From contig NC_088206.1 in assembly GCF_037126465.1 (NCBI RefSeq), positions 10,639,187-10,703,186 on the forward strand: a stretch of DNA of 64,000 bases, in the 5' to 3' direction. This document shows positions 43,634 to 56,200 of the stretch, in pieces. Below the pieces are notes generated by a model. It was not told the origin of the DNA and made no database searches. It saw only the letters and a list, made by a program, of their open reading frames with translations. The stretch is from Ornithodoros turicata. Lineage: Eukaryota > Arthropoda > Arachnida > Ixodida > Argasidae. Position 1 is the stretch's first letter. Each line of letters begins with the position of its first letter. A program made the position numbers and the translations under genes.

Positions 43634-46349
43634 AGTCTATAGCTACATACCCGTTGCACCAGTCGACGTATTTCCTCCCTGTTTGACAAATCTCAGCTCG
43701 CATGCACTTGCAGCGCTGCCTTTACTGCTAGAAAAGATCTAGCCGGCACAGTTTCCAAAACATCCATAGTATTCACTCTTAATTCTGCTAGGGATATGTC
43801 TCTTACCTGCACGCTGTGCTTACGATGGACCTTTCTTCACGAAGTCGTCTTTTAATTCGTTCACGAACTCTTTACACCACACCACTGCCTCATAGCTGAG
43901 AGAAAGAAAAACAAGCGGGGTGCGCATACCGATGACATCGTGTATACCGACCATCGACGATTCTTGCTGAAGTGTGTGGCAGAGGTCTAACGCTTAGTAT
44001 CGCTTCAATCGGAACTTTCTCATTTGCTTATTTGCAAGGGAAAAAAAGATAGGAGAAATTGAACTTGTCTCCCGGCTTGTTCTGCTACGCTTAACAAATT
44101 CTCCGGAAGCATAGTCCTTGTGGTCGCACAAGTATCGCAATATAATATCTCTCGTTCGATTTTTTTCGTGTCTCGCGTCCTTGCACAAAGCGGACCTGCA
44201 AAACCCACCCTTGCCGAACGGTGTTTGACGATGACGCTGGGACGCTGAGACCTGCGTACGGTCACGTGATATTGATGGCCGGTGATGGGCTATAATGTTG
44301 ACGTCCAATGATGCGATAGGACGTCGACGTCCGAGCAGAAGTTATGACGAATAATGGAAATTATATCGACCCTATATGGATCGAAAGTATTTATGTACTG
44401 CTCCGCGTGTATAAGTTATTGTTGGAGATTATAGGATGTCGAAAATTTGCAAAATTTGCAACGGTGTGATAGGAAACGCATTTTCGTCAAGAAACTCTTA
44501 TAATATCCGACCGCTAAGAGATAAGATCGCAAATAAGACTGATAAAATAAGACCGCTTCAGGACATCGCGGTCGTTTTCAAATGGACCCCCACGAGGCGT
44601 AGTAAATGCCAAACATAGAGCAAATATGCTTAGCATATAACAAAATGTCAGTATTACTGCCGAGTATTGATGCTGAAACGCCCATTACTCACGTACAGCC
44701 TTGCTAAGTATAGGGCAAGTATCGTTTTATGATCTTTAAATCATTTTTTCCACGTTCCAGAGGCAAAGAGGAAATGCTCAGTTTAAGCGTTAATTCGGTT
44801 ACCATCAGTAGGGGAATGTAATAAGTGGAGTGCTCTAGGTACGCACGCCAATTAACTTCCGAAGTCCAGATAGGTACCACACCAAACGAAAGCTCGTGTA
44901 TACAGTATAACAGCCCCAAAGCCTTCTATTCAACTAAATATTACATTTTAGTTACATGTTTCATTTTACACTCTAGCGGGAGCGAGAGGAAAAAAAATGT
45001 ATATAAATAAATATTACTAATACATAAAACGAGCACACGATCGCCAAGCAGCGAGGAATTCATTATTTAGCTTGTGTATCGGTCACGTTTCTTTCCCATT
45101 AGCTATTCAGGGACTAATGAACAACCTCTCGAAAAGTAACACGCAGATGGCTGCGCATGCATCGGCCCATTTAAGATAACAACAAATACGTGGTCTGGTG
45201 TGGCACAGAGGCCCGAGCACATATAGCAGCAAAACCGAGGTGCCGGCGTTCATGCAATCGCCCGAGAAGTCGGAGAGTCTTTCTACGTGTGTGTTTTGGT
45301 TCCCCCTGGTGACGAAAGGGCGCGCAAACGTAATTAATGGACGAGAACAGAAAGAAGAATGAGAAGGCGGGATAGTGAAATTAGGCGCGTGACGCCCCCC
45401 CCCCCCCCCCCCTCCCCGTTAACAATGACAGAATGACGACGGCTTCTCTGCACAGACAACACCGGTTGACAGCGGGACATATTGCAGTGCAGTGGAGAGA
45501 GGAAGTGCTTGGCGATTCACTGCTTGTCAGCCGTAGAATGAACAAAGCGTGAATGCATAAAGAATGTTCGCTTGGTTGCTTGGGAAATGCAGACACCTCC
45601 CACTTCAGTTCAGTTCAATTTCTTCCTTCATTTGTTTTTTCACCTGGGGCAAGTTGCGGGGTGAAGGAGAAATCATACATTGGTGAAAGCGGTCGAAACG
45701 TACTGACTAGGATGACAGGACAGAGAGAAAAAAAAAAGGGGGTGGGGGTCTAAATACGAGTGTGGACAGTCAGTCAGTTTTGTGAGCACGTACGAAAAAC
45801 CGGTGACAGGGTAAACTTGTACCCACGATCAAGCCAAGACGACACCAAATGTAGTCCGCCAGCCTTCATAGAACTGCCCCGACGAAGAAGGCAAAGCCGT
45901 TTATTCGGCTGGGAGAGCGTGTCCTGCAGCGCCGTAATTAGGGCTCCGATAGCTTCGGCGTCGTTGCGCTACTTGCCGCGCCATAGTGCCATGGGGCTAG
46001 CTACTGCAGCCAATAGGAACAAGCGTAGGGCGGGGCTTAAGCGTACCGTTCTTACGTCGAACACGACCACGCAATCCCTGGTTATACTGGCACGTGAAGG
46101 TCGTTGGGGAGTACGGAGGAATCTGGAATCGCGACGCATATATATTGGGTACACCCAATAGGGTCAGCGCCACGCCATTTTGTGCGCCAGCTTTTTGTAT
46201 TGAAGATACGCATATATATGTTTATAATTTGATCGTGCACTCCCAGCCGGGGACAGCTGTTTCGCTCTGCTTGGAGCTCGTCAGCCCGGGGAAGTCAGGG
46301 AAGTGACACGATCTTGGGTCGGCCGGCGCTAACAGTACCATACTAACAG
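43634..46349. other. No gene seen
   Basis: About 2.7 kb without a supportable exon. A 19-base C run (one T) lies at 45397-45415. The frame 45760-46161 is open for 133 codons with no domain. GGGCGGGGC at about 46028 is a GC-box-like motif but no transcript can be tied to it. Confidence 0.4.
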
Positions 46350-46690
46350 TGTGTCTCGGGGAGACATCCATGCTACGCGGTGACGGCGCTACCTGTGGAG
46401 GCCGCAGTGCAAGCCAGCAAGTACATATACAAAGGAAAAATTAATAGGAGCTCCGGCTATTTTGTTCCTTTTCTTTTCCCGTTTTTTCCGGCGATTAGAA
46501 AGCGCCACGTATCACGGCGACAGAGGGCAGCCGTGCTTCGGGGGGGGGGGGGGGGCGTACCCCTTGTCACAGGGGATAAAAGCGGTGATCCGCTGGGAAA
46601 GATGGTTGATTTGCTGGATGCAAGCTGAAGAGGTGAAATAAACCTGTTTGTTGTCTGATTGAATCTGTTGTGCTGCCCGAGGTTGTGGGT
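46350..46690 (+). promoter_or_regulatory. LTR-like or promoter-like segment
   Basis: GGGGATAAAAGCGG (TATA-like, about 46571) is followed about 60 bp later by GAAATAAACC (polyadenylation-like, about 46637) and a T/G-rich stretch. That spacing and order resemble a solo LTR. No second copy, primer-binding site or clean TG...CA ends are seen, so this is tentative. A run of 17 G lies at 46540. Confidence 0.2.
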
Positions 46691-47344
46691 ACGTAGGTTT
46701 CCACAGTATATATATATATCCCTTTGTAGGTTATGGCTGTACAAATAGTGAGCGTCGAGAGAACAAATACCACATGTGGGAAGAATATCTGTTGATCCGT
46801 CCCAGCTGTGGCACTGCTCGCGGTGATCCCGAGAGCAAATTGTGTGACGTTCCCAAGGGGGGCTGTGCAGTCGTAGAGAATCAACAACAGTATAAGCTAC
46901 ACTTGATCGTGTGCAGTTAGGCGACATGTTATTTTACAAGCGCAATAATGATATCTCATGATTTCCCACTAGAACTCGGAAGCGCCCCTCTACGTAGTAT
47001 ATACGCCCTACGTTGCTAAGACCGAAATGCGAAACATTAAACTGGTATGCTCCTAGCACGGACTTTACTGGCTCATTTCGACTCTAATGTGTGTTTATTT
47101 TTATTTGTTTTATTTTTATTTTTTCAATAATTTTGATTACTCAAGAGAACAGCACGCGAGCAACGCTTCAGCTCGCCAATAACTAAATTCAATGCCTATT
47201 CCTGGTGTGCCGCTCAACTGAGATGACGGAGTGATAAAATGGGAACTTCAACGAAGTAGGGAGTGCCTGCTGCAGTAGTGGTATAGTATGGGGAAAGAAA
47301 ATCGAAACCTCAAAAGTTAACTTCGGCAATAAAAAGTAAATGAG
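46691..47344. other. No gene seen
   Basis: (TA)n at 46708-46720, otherwise unremarkable. Confidence 0.4.
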
Positions 47345-49145
47345 AAGGGGGGATATGTTTATTAAGAAAAAAAAACGAAAGGTCAGCCAGACGTAGGTCG
47401 GCTTGCTATTCCAAAAAACAAAAGAGAAAGGAGAAAATGTAAGAAAAGGAAAAGGAAGAAGAAAAGGAAAAGAGGAAGAATACAAAACTAAAACTGAAAA
47501 ATCACACACACCGTCACAAGGCGTTGACAAGTTTCGAAGTGTGGAGAAAGCGAAGGAACGCAGTGGTCGGCTGAAGAATGGGACCCAGTAAAGTAGCCGG
47601 TGTTATAGTGCCGTAGCCAAGTTGGGATACACGACGACAGGGGGCGTCACGGTGCAGAAGGTGTTGCCCGCACTAGGATGCAGTGGGGAATATCACCCAC
47701 TACGCCACAGCTAGTGCAGAGGGGAGTGCCAGATTGACCCATTTTGAACAGTTGCAGCGGTGTGCTAGCGACGTTTAGACGGAGGCGGTGCACGAGTGAT
47801 TCCACGTCATAAAGAAGTCCACTGAGGTTTCGAATGATTCATTGTAGGCGACTGTTGCATCAGACAGCCTCAGCTCTGAACGGTTGGGCACCAACAGCAC
47901 ACCGGCGGCGTATAGACATACGTCGGGCAGAAACAGTAAGGGGCAGACGTACAGTGGCATGTGTCACAACTTGTGCAGCACGTCATGCAGACGCATCTCG
48001 GCGTGAGTTACCGGATAAGCCCACATGACCAGGAATCCACTGAAGAGAAAGAACGTGATCATTTGCACAGAACCAATTGTATGCCTGGATGATGATGCTG
48101 GGCAGGTCACATATGATGGCGGGGCAGGAAGACAGCAAAAGAAGGAGGGACGCCCTGCTGTCAGTAAGGACAACCTAGGACTTCTCAGGTGGCAGGCCAG
48201 CAATGTACCCTAGGGCTGCGAGGACGGCATACAGTTCCGCCTCAGTAGAGGACACAGGATAGGGCAACGTGTAGGCTCGTTCGTGGTCCTTATCTGTGAC
48301 GTAAAAGGCTGCCCCTGACGTGTCATGCATCACAGATGCATCTGTGAAGATTTGACGACAGCAAGGGTAGGTAGAGTTGATATGTGCCAAGGAGAGCTGA
48401 TGGGCTACTAGTGGAGGAACTTTGCGTTTTCGAGGAAGGTCCGGGATTGTAGGTTCAATGACGGGGCGCTCAAGGGTCCACATAGCTGGCGCAAAAGAGA
48501 GAGTAGGTGTCGTGGACGGGAGATAATTCCTTAGGCGGGCAATGGCAGTACTGATGGTGGAAGCAGGGCAGCTTTCTGCAATCTGACGAAGGGGATGGGA
48601 AGGGTGGGTCAGACAGCAGGCGTATGCATACACGCAGGGTGGGTGAGTACCGCAGAGTAGGAATAGGGCGTTTTCTAGCTTCGACGAGGACTGAGTAGGT
48701 CTGCCTTGTCTGAAGGACTCCTAGGCAGACACGGATGGCTGCGGGCTTGAAGATTGAGAAGCTCTCTGTCTTGGGTAAGGCTGATTCCATGGGGCATAGG
48801 GAGGCTATACCGTAGCGTGCCCAAGAGAAGAGCAGTAGGGACTCGTTGGAGGTCGCCGTAGGAGGGGCCCCAGGACGCACCTGCGACACGCTTAACGACG
48901 TTAACCAGGCTCGAAGCTTTGGCAGCAAGTGTCTTAACGTGATGAGACCATGTCACGTGATGAGACCAATGGTTATGCCCCAGGTATTTGTGATGACGCA
49001 CGAAGGCGAGCTGTTAGCCGTGAACGCGGAGGGGGAATTTGCGGAAGGATCGTCGGGTGAATGCCATGGCAACAGTCTTGCTGGGTGAGATAGAAAGACC
49101 ACGGTCGGAGAGGTAAGATACGGGTAGGTTATCGGGTATTTCAAC
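47345..49145 (-). pseudogene. Family B retrotransposon, RT thumb to 3' end (antisense)
   Basis: Read on the minus strand from about 49145. The RT C-terminal region shows HHKYLG, KASSLVNVVKRVAGASWG, TALLLGTLRYSLPM and a frameshift into CLGVLQTRQTYSVLVEA. Then come the conserved IPDLPRKRKVPPLVAHQLS linker and RNase H pieces IFTDASVMHD, SSTEAELYAVLAALGYI and LTDSRAS, and, after frameshifts, LQWIPGHVGLSGN. The knuckle region (GTPLCTSCG...IPHCIL) is at about 47660-47740. The 3' UTR, 47345-47450, carries GGAATAGCAAGCCGACC and AATAAACATATCCCCCC. RNase H is broken and the rest of the RT is missing. This is the longest family B copy here and shows that the copy at 7626-8912 belongs to the same family. 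Confidence 0.88.
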
Positions 49146-49971
49146 ATTTGCCGCGTAACAAATAACAGCAAAAGCTCAGCAGAACAGAAGAGAAGATAGG
49201 CAATGTCACGATGACGTACGTACGTCTTCTAGCGATTTAGTGATCTATTGCTTCCACACTGAGATGATCTATTTTGTGTTTCAAAGGGAATGATAACTTC
49301 TAGCTCCAAAGAGGTTATGAAATTCGGCCGCTGCTCGTTTCGTATTCAGGTAAGATGTGACACGGGCAGTATCAGAAGTCTGTGTCGCAGCTCCTAACCC
49401 ACCTTTCTTCAACCTTCATAGAAAACTCCAGGAAACGGTTTTTGGAACGGGAATTTGATCCTCGTCTTCCATTCCACCTCGCGTATAGAAGATATTCGCG
49501 GCTCGCGGAAAAAACGCATTTGCTGTGAGCTGCGCGTGTGAGTTGCTCTGTGTTCTCAACGGCCTACAGAAATCCCGCTGGCGCTTCCGCACACACGCGA
49601 TAAATGAGGCACGAGCTCCGCAAACAAGACAACAAGGACTTCCTCTGTGGTCGACTCACCCTCGTACCGTGCGTGCCTACATACTCACTGCGTCATCTGC
49701 TAGGAGTGTGCATCTTTTTTCGAGACAAAGCGAAAGAGAGTGCAGCGGAAGTGGCGCTGCATCGATTAATCATCGTTTTCGGGAACGTTGCCGAGTGTTG
49801 CTGAAATGTGCGGCGTGAAATTTAGCGGCAAGTGCACCGTAACGTAGGCTACCGTCTCGTAACATCGACGATTAACGTCTACGTTGTCTTTATCAATGCA
49901 CGCTCTTATCAGTACGAGCGTCACTATACAGGGTGTCTCAGATAAATCGCCGAGCTAAATAATTTGCAAAC
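49146..49971. other. No gene seen
   Basis: ACGTACGTACG at 49215-49226. CAGGGTGTCTCAGATAAATC at 49931 is a DNA-element terminus like that at 29050-29130. Nothing else. Confidence 0.4.
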
Positions 49972-51172
49972 GGGTGCATATATGAAACCACACTCACATT
50001 TCAATAATACATACAGGGTGGTGGCGGTGGCGGCGAACGCCAGTAATCTGCAAGTGAATCTAAATTAGTATCAACTTATACATTTCAATAATACATACAT
50101 TGTGGTGGCGGCGGACCCCAGTAGTCTGCGAGCGAATCTAAATTAATATCAACTTATTCATTCCATCAACATATTCATTATATTTCCTTACCCTCTTCAA
50201 ATGAAAAGGGGCTTATAGTAAATACTGAAAAAGACAACATTCATGAGAAAAAAGAACTACGTTGTGAATCAAAAACTTACGGCTATCATCGGACACCGGT
50301 GTGTAAGCTGAAAAGATACTGACAATTAATATTAACTAATCATACAGATCTAATCATTCAATCCAGCAAAGTCATCGGACTCATATATTAACGTCAAATT
50401 AAACAAAATTGGGAAGCTAAGTTGAGAGAAAAATTTATCCAAAAAGAAAGCAGAAGGAATGCAATACATATAATAAAGAATATTGGAAGCTAAGTTGAAT
50501 ATTCCAACACGACACAATTAATCATTTTCTTATGATGTGAATAGCACACACGCAAGGAAATAGTGAGAAACACGATCAACAGCTAATAGAGAACCAAAAC
50601 AATGCACCGTCCAACACGTAAACAAGACACAACGGTAAACGGTACACAACGAATGTTTTTCAATTAATTATCCTTTGTGTACCTCTTGTTTACGTGTCGG
50701 ATGGTGCATTGTTTTGGTTCTCTATTAGCTGTTGATCGTGTTTCTCATTATTTCCTTGCGTGTGCGCTATTCACGTCATAATAAATTGCATAATTATGTC
50801 GTGTTGGAATATTCAACTTAGCTTTCCCAAAGATAGATTATTTGCATTTCAATTTATTAAATTTGTAATGTTTCTTGTTTGATAGTTTGTTTCGATATTA
50901 TTTTCCTGCATGTCTCTGTTGTTTATACGTTGGCAGATGCGCCGTTTAGAGTGTTTCTCTGCTATTCAGTGTTGAGTGTGCATGCTTGTTCCTCGTTTTG
51001 ATAGAATGTTTTTCAATTATTTATCCTTTGTGTACCTCTTGTTGGAATAGAAATGAATAAGTTGATATTAATTTAGATTCGCTTACAGATTACTGTAGCC
51101 CGCCGCCACCGACATCAAACTAAGTATTATCACGGACCGTGGTATTATTGAAATGTCAGTGTGGTTTCATAT
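49972..51172. mobile_element. Compound inverted-repeat (foldback) element, 1.2 kb
   Basis: The outer arms share TATATGAAACCACACT, ACATTTCAATAATAC, GTGGCGGCGG and GAATCTAAATTAATATCAAC in inverse orientation (left about 49980-50170, right about 51050-51172). The left arm carries an extra copy of its ACATTTCAATAATACATACA segment (50002 and 50085). Inside is a second, near-perfect inverted repeat (50485-50827). No reading frame for a transposase is found. It could be a foldback element or two nested MITEs. Confidence 0.7.
50485..50827. repeat. Inner inverted repeat with about 142-bp arms
   Basis: Arms 50485-50626 and 50685-50827 pair almost throughout, including GGAAGCTAAGTTGAATATTC, AGAAACACGATCAACAGC and GAGAACCAAAACAATGCACC. 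The 58-bp loop contains GAATGTTTTTCAATTAATT, which recurs as a direct repeat near 51005-51046. Confidence 0.85.
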
Positions 51173-52414
51173 AATACTAATAACCGCTTTTTCAGGTCAG
51201 TGTTGTGTCCAACGTGAGTTATCGTGTGGTAAGCAATGTGACGACGATAATTTTATGATTTCTTTCAGGGTCTGAAATGAAAGAATTTATAAAAAGGGTT
51301 ATTGTAAATACATTGAATGAAATATTAAGTGACGAATAAATGTGTGTATTCTTGTGAATACGCTGAATGAACGAATAAATGTATATATTGTTTACATGTA
51401 CTGTCTTGTGTTTCTTCTGTTACAGGTCGTGAAGGTTTTTCGGCTGGGTGTTTCTCCTTCACCTGATTGGCATCACAATTAGCACAATTCCCAGCACTAT
51501 TGGCTTTAATAAATATATTTCAACTTGATTGGCATTACAATTGTCATTAATAAATATATTTCAACTTGTACTTTTTGTGTATGACTCCTCTTTGCATGTC
51601 CATGCATGTTATAAGCGCGCGGACAACCCTCCGCACACGCGCCGCGCGGGGAAAAATACGCGCAGGACTCAGGGCAGGGCCCAGGGGTCCGGGTCATAGT
51701 TTCGCCACCCTGCTCCCTCGGCATGCTCTCCTACTACTTGCGAGGGTCTCATAATTTAAATAAAATTTCAAATGAGTTTCGTGAAAAACGTGACTTCTAA
51801 AGCAGGGCGCTGTCGGCATTAAAATGGGTACTACCCCTTTTGGGACCTTCGGTGGACACCTTTAAAAGATTAATCTGCCACCGAAGCGGGTCATTTGTTG
51901 CAGTAATTAATTGGTATCCGTTTACATATTTTTGCAGCTGCTGCCCAAAAGGACACTCTTCCCCTGCCTTATTCACCAATGAATTACGTGTGCGAACCCA
52001 CTACATCACGGTGCTTAGCGCATCGTTAGCTCTAGAACGTGCTTGCTTGGTAGGGGATAAGAGTGGCCAGCCATGTAGATGGCTTGCTACTCTTACGCTC
52101 GCGCCATAGTGCCATATGGAATGCGCTACTACCAATGAGGGGTTGCTCGATCCACTAGGCCGGGCAGCAGCTACATTTCAGCAACGAAGAAATACCATGC
52201 AGACTCTGCGAACCATATTTTCGATTAACAAAGCGATAATTTCCGTGGGCAAATAATGTTGCCCAAATGTCCAGATGATATGCCACGCCCACTGAGGGTA
52301 CACTTAGTGGGCGTGGACTGCATCCTGCCCATGACGTATCGGCACTGAGAACCCTACATTGCTGCACTCACCTTACGATATATTCAGAGAAAGCATCGTT
52401 TCTGGAAGTTTTAT
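51173..52414. other. No gene seen; short hairpin
   Basis: AATAAATATATTTCAACTTG occurs twice (51507 and 51548), a local direct duplication. A perfect 11-bp hairpin CCACGCCCACT spans about 52280-52314. 51800-52345 is GC-richer and may be an unrecognised repeat. No exon is supported. Confidence 0.4.
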
Positions 52415-52720
52415 TTTTATTTTATTTTTTTTATTCCATGTTAGCGCTGCGAAGCAAATGTGCGACGCACATAGGTGGACAGATGGACAAAGTGCAGCAG
52501 GAAGGAGTGGGAGACAGGAGGTTGGTATGCGTCTTGGGCCGACTTCAGGGGAAACTGTGCTGACATTCGTCTGGACAGTATTTGGAAAACCCAGGGAAAA
52601 CTTCAGGCAGCACAGCCGGTGGTAGGCTTCGAACCCATCACCTTCCAGTCTTCAGCACGACCTTGGCTGGCTTACCACCACGCTTACCACCAGCGAGCGG
52701 GCGCCATGCGCTGCTGGTAT
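52415..52720 (-). repeat. tRNA-Ser-headed SINE (copy 1)
   Basis: On the minus strand the order is a diverged tRNA head near 52720, the B box GGGTTCGAAGCCTACCACC, then GTTTTCCCTGGGTTTTCC, CCAGACGAATGTC, a GTCGGCCCAAGACGC block, TCCTGCTG and a GCTTCGCAGCGCTAACATGG end with an A-rich tail. The copy at 58687-58995 has the same blocks in order. Length is about 300 bp. Pol III transcription and LINE-driven copying are inferred from the family type. The head is decayed. Confidence 0.8.
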
Positions 52721-53227
52721 TTCTTCTTCTTTTTTTTCTCTCTCTCTCTTTTTTTTTTTCGGAGGTGTCGTTATCGGAGCATTTTCGAGGCGACTTCAAT
52801 TATGCGTGTGTCGATAACACTCTCCCGTTTCGCGCTCACGCGTATCATGTATATTCACAGCTCGGAGCAGCTGCTCCAGGCAGACAGTCCGGCCGCCCCG
52901 AAGATCATGAGTGCTCCCGCTACGCCACCGCATTCCAAGCCACAGAGCTGACATGGACCATTAATTGGACCATTAATCGGACGGCCAGAAGAACAGCGGA
53001 GCACTCTCATCAATCAATAACCTCTGGACAGATAACGCCTTGCGCCGCAAATGTGCAACCGCTTTCTCAATCGCGGCTGGCAGACTTCGCGGAGGGACTC
53101 GACGTCTCGGACAGTATAGGCGCTCATCCAAGTGAAAACTGATATCGCGACCTTCCCTGTCCATTTTGTGTATGTTTTTTGTGACTTCCTATATTGTTAT
53201 CGACGTAAATCATTTTCTACGTACGCC
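52721..53227. other. Upstream region of the secreted-protein gene
   Basis: The sequence runs from the SINE to the gene's start codon. A pyrimidine tract at 52727-52760 and the near-repeat GGACCATTAATTGGACCATTAATCGGAC at about 52953-52981 are visible. I cannot identify a TATA box or start site with confidence. The open frame 52582-53142 has no domain. Confidence 0.35.
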
Positions 53228-53288
53228 ATGTTACTGAACGTGTCGGCCCTTGTTCCGCTTATTGTGCTACTTGCTCCTTTCGAGACAG
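53228..53288 (+). CDS. Exon 1: signal peptide
   Basis: ATG at 53228 starts a 20-codon leader MLLNVSALVPLIVLLAPFET, with a hydrophobic core of about 11 residues. The frame ends with one base of the next codon at a consensus donor, CAG|GTGAGC, at 53289. The start is the first ATG of the open frame. Signal cleavage is likely just before the junction or in the first residues of exon 2. Confidence 0.7.
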
Positions 53289-56200
53289 GTGAGCCCATCG
53301 ACACCTCATAATGCTTTGCAGACCTCCGTCTTAATTTTGTGAGATTTATAGAAGATAGGAAAATATTCACAAAAACTATCGCGAAAAGCTCAATCGAGTA
53401 TTCATTTGAAGTGGCTGATATCGCATTTGTGGATCTTGAGGTTGACAGCTCCTTCTATATTACTGTTTACCTATACTCCTCAAGTGTATACCAAAAATTC
53501 GTTTTTTATCTTCTCTATCTCTCCTCTTTTTCGCTCTTTTTTTATCTCTCGTGTCTATCAGCCCACCCCTACAATTATGCCTAGCTACACGGAGGCATTA
53601 CTGCATTCGGTGTAATTAGTTGTATAAAGTAAAAGCAGAGTGTACTCTAGTTCATTACGAATGTTAAATGAATCTTTGGTAAGATAAATTTCAAGCCTTT
53701 CTTTATCTTGGTTTCTCGAAATAAGCTACAGCTTACGCAAAAACAGCAGCTTAACAAGCTATGCCCCACTCACACACAAAACATTCAAATATCGTAGAAA
53801 GTATGCAAAATACCGCGGTTCACTCCCGGTAACACCTGACCATGTCCTGGCCTGTACTCCGTGCTGCTGCCACACTGTTGTAGAGTACGTTCTACGCCGA
53901 GACACGTTAAAGCAGAAAGGCTGTTTGTCATTATGTTAACATTTAAGTGGGAAGACTTATGGACGATATCATTTCCTTGAGCTTGAAGAGGTGGTGGGAG
54001 CAAAGACACAAAACACAAGTAGACTCAACGATACATCAGTGAGATAAATTAATAATCCAGCTAGCTCGCATTTTAATGCTCTCCTCATGGGTAAACATAT
54101 TTTACTATAGACTGTCAGGACCGTTCGATGCCTTCACGGCGCACGTACAAGCCGAAGACAGTTTCTGTCGTCAAGCCGAAACCGGGTAAGTTCAAGTCAT
54201 CGAATTTTGAGTAAGAAAGCATGTATTTCGACGAATAATAATAATTTTTAAAAAAATCACACTCGCACGAAAACTAAAAACTTCTCGTCATCTTCTTCTT
54301 CTTTCAGCAAACAGGACGTTATCTGGACGTAAGTGTCAATTATTGCATTTTGGAGGTGGACGTGCCCAAGCTTTGCTCTACACTAACTTGACTGAACCAG
54401 CGATCACGTGTAGAAATGAGTTTCGTAGCGAACAGTTCGGATTGAAGAAGATCGGACGAAGATTTTTGTTCGGCATTTTTCTTCTTTTCACTCTCTCTCT
54501 CTCTCTTTCGTCTCGATGAAGTGGATGCCGCCAAAAGCTTCCAAGCAGCCAAGAAAACGTTGTGTAACATTCTAGCATTTTTACGGTATTTTTGTTCCTC
54601 CTTTGATGAATAGGTCCGAAACGCTGCATGTTGCAACGGAACGAAGCACCCGGACGATTCACACGGAATTATTTAGTATTGGTGCCTCCAAATAATCAAT
54701 ACAGCATTTTTCTTCGCCTTCTTAGTCTAGCGCAGTGTGTACTGCTTCCACCCACCCCTATGAAACCATTAATCGACCAGCAAACTTCGGGCTTCCTCGA
54801 TTAATGGAACTTTAGAACATCCACATTTATTGCTCAGCCGTGGTGCTCTGGAGGCTGAATGCTTCGGTAACGTTCTGGGTGCGTAATTTCTATGCTGACG
54901 CAAAGGACGATGTCGTACCCATTAAGAGACTCTCGAAAATTAATTGGAAACTCCATCACGGAGAACGAATTACGGCAGGCAGTCCATGAGGCACATTTCC
55001 AGTTGTTCCCCACTTCCTTAATAGGTTCGCGTACTTCATAGATCCCCAATATTCATATCAGAAATTTAAACGTGCGTTTAGATTACACTTAATAATACCA
55101 TCACGATAATGGGCTACATTAGATATTTTCACTTATTTGCCCCCATCTGCTGCCTAGGTTATTATTGTTATTTCTAATCACCTCATAATGTCATCTTGTT
55201 GTGGCTCTTTTTCTTTCTTTCTTTTTTTTTCCTCACGCTCAAGTGAGGGTGTTATCATTCTGTTTGTATGCACCCAGTTGTTAACCATATGTTCGCTTAC
55301 CTATTATGGACTCCACCGATTGCGCCATGCTGGTCCATGCATACCCTGTCGGGCTTTGCGTTTTGTGCATGGACCGAATTTCTGTACCTCCAGATTGAAA
55401 TTGAAATAAATAAATAATATAGAGCAAGACAAAGCAAAGGAACGACAATTAAGCAAATATTATTGTCTCTTCACACACGTTGCTTGCCCTTAACTGAACT
55501 CTTTTGAATTTTTCAGATGGAAGTCGGCGTAAGTAAACCAATTATTTCACCTCTACTTTGGAGAGTTCCAATGTCTGCTTAGGTATCATGCTCAACTAGG
55601 GACGACTGTTGCTTTTGGTGCCAAGTTTTGTGGTGATGTTTTCATCCATTCCGTTTCAAAGTGTATAGATTTGTGTTGTTGCCCTTCCTTTTCTGAATAA
55701 CGAGTCCTGGAGTAGCCAGTCCCGAGTAGCTCGAGACTAACATCTCTCAGGGACGACGCAGCGTTGCGCGTATCATTAAATATGTTGCCCTAACCCTCTA
55801 CTGACATAAGCGATATTCCCAGCGACTCCAGCATATTCCAGCGTACTCCAGCGGAAGATGTGGAAAGGGGGACAGACTTTTCTTTTTTTTTTTTTTCAAT
55901 ACGCTAGGCATACGGAAGAAGAGGTGACGTGCGGCTCAGATGGTCACGCGCGCTCAACTAACACTGACGTTGGTCTTCTCGCACTAGCGTATCCGCTGAA
56001 ATCTCGCTCGATAAAACCGCTCGTGCGGATACTCGATCGATGGAACCGTCTTCCTCTCTCAATACTGTCCATCGTTAATGCCTCGCAGTTCAAACGGTCG
56101 AGGAATGCCGAGGACCGTACCAATGTTGGGGAGGTAAACATTGCTTCCAGCACCGTGTGCCGGAGATTTCCGGCGCACGTCAAAAGAACCCCAGGCGGTC

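Noticed and set aside
46457..46927. 156-codon antisense frame
   Set aside because: It translates through the long G run as polyproline and has no domain.
52582..53142. 186-codon open frame just upstream of the secreted-protein gene
   Set aside because: Its 5' part lies in the antisense SINE, and the remainder has no domain. I do not treat it as an exon.
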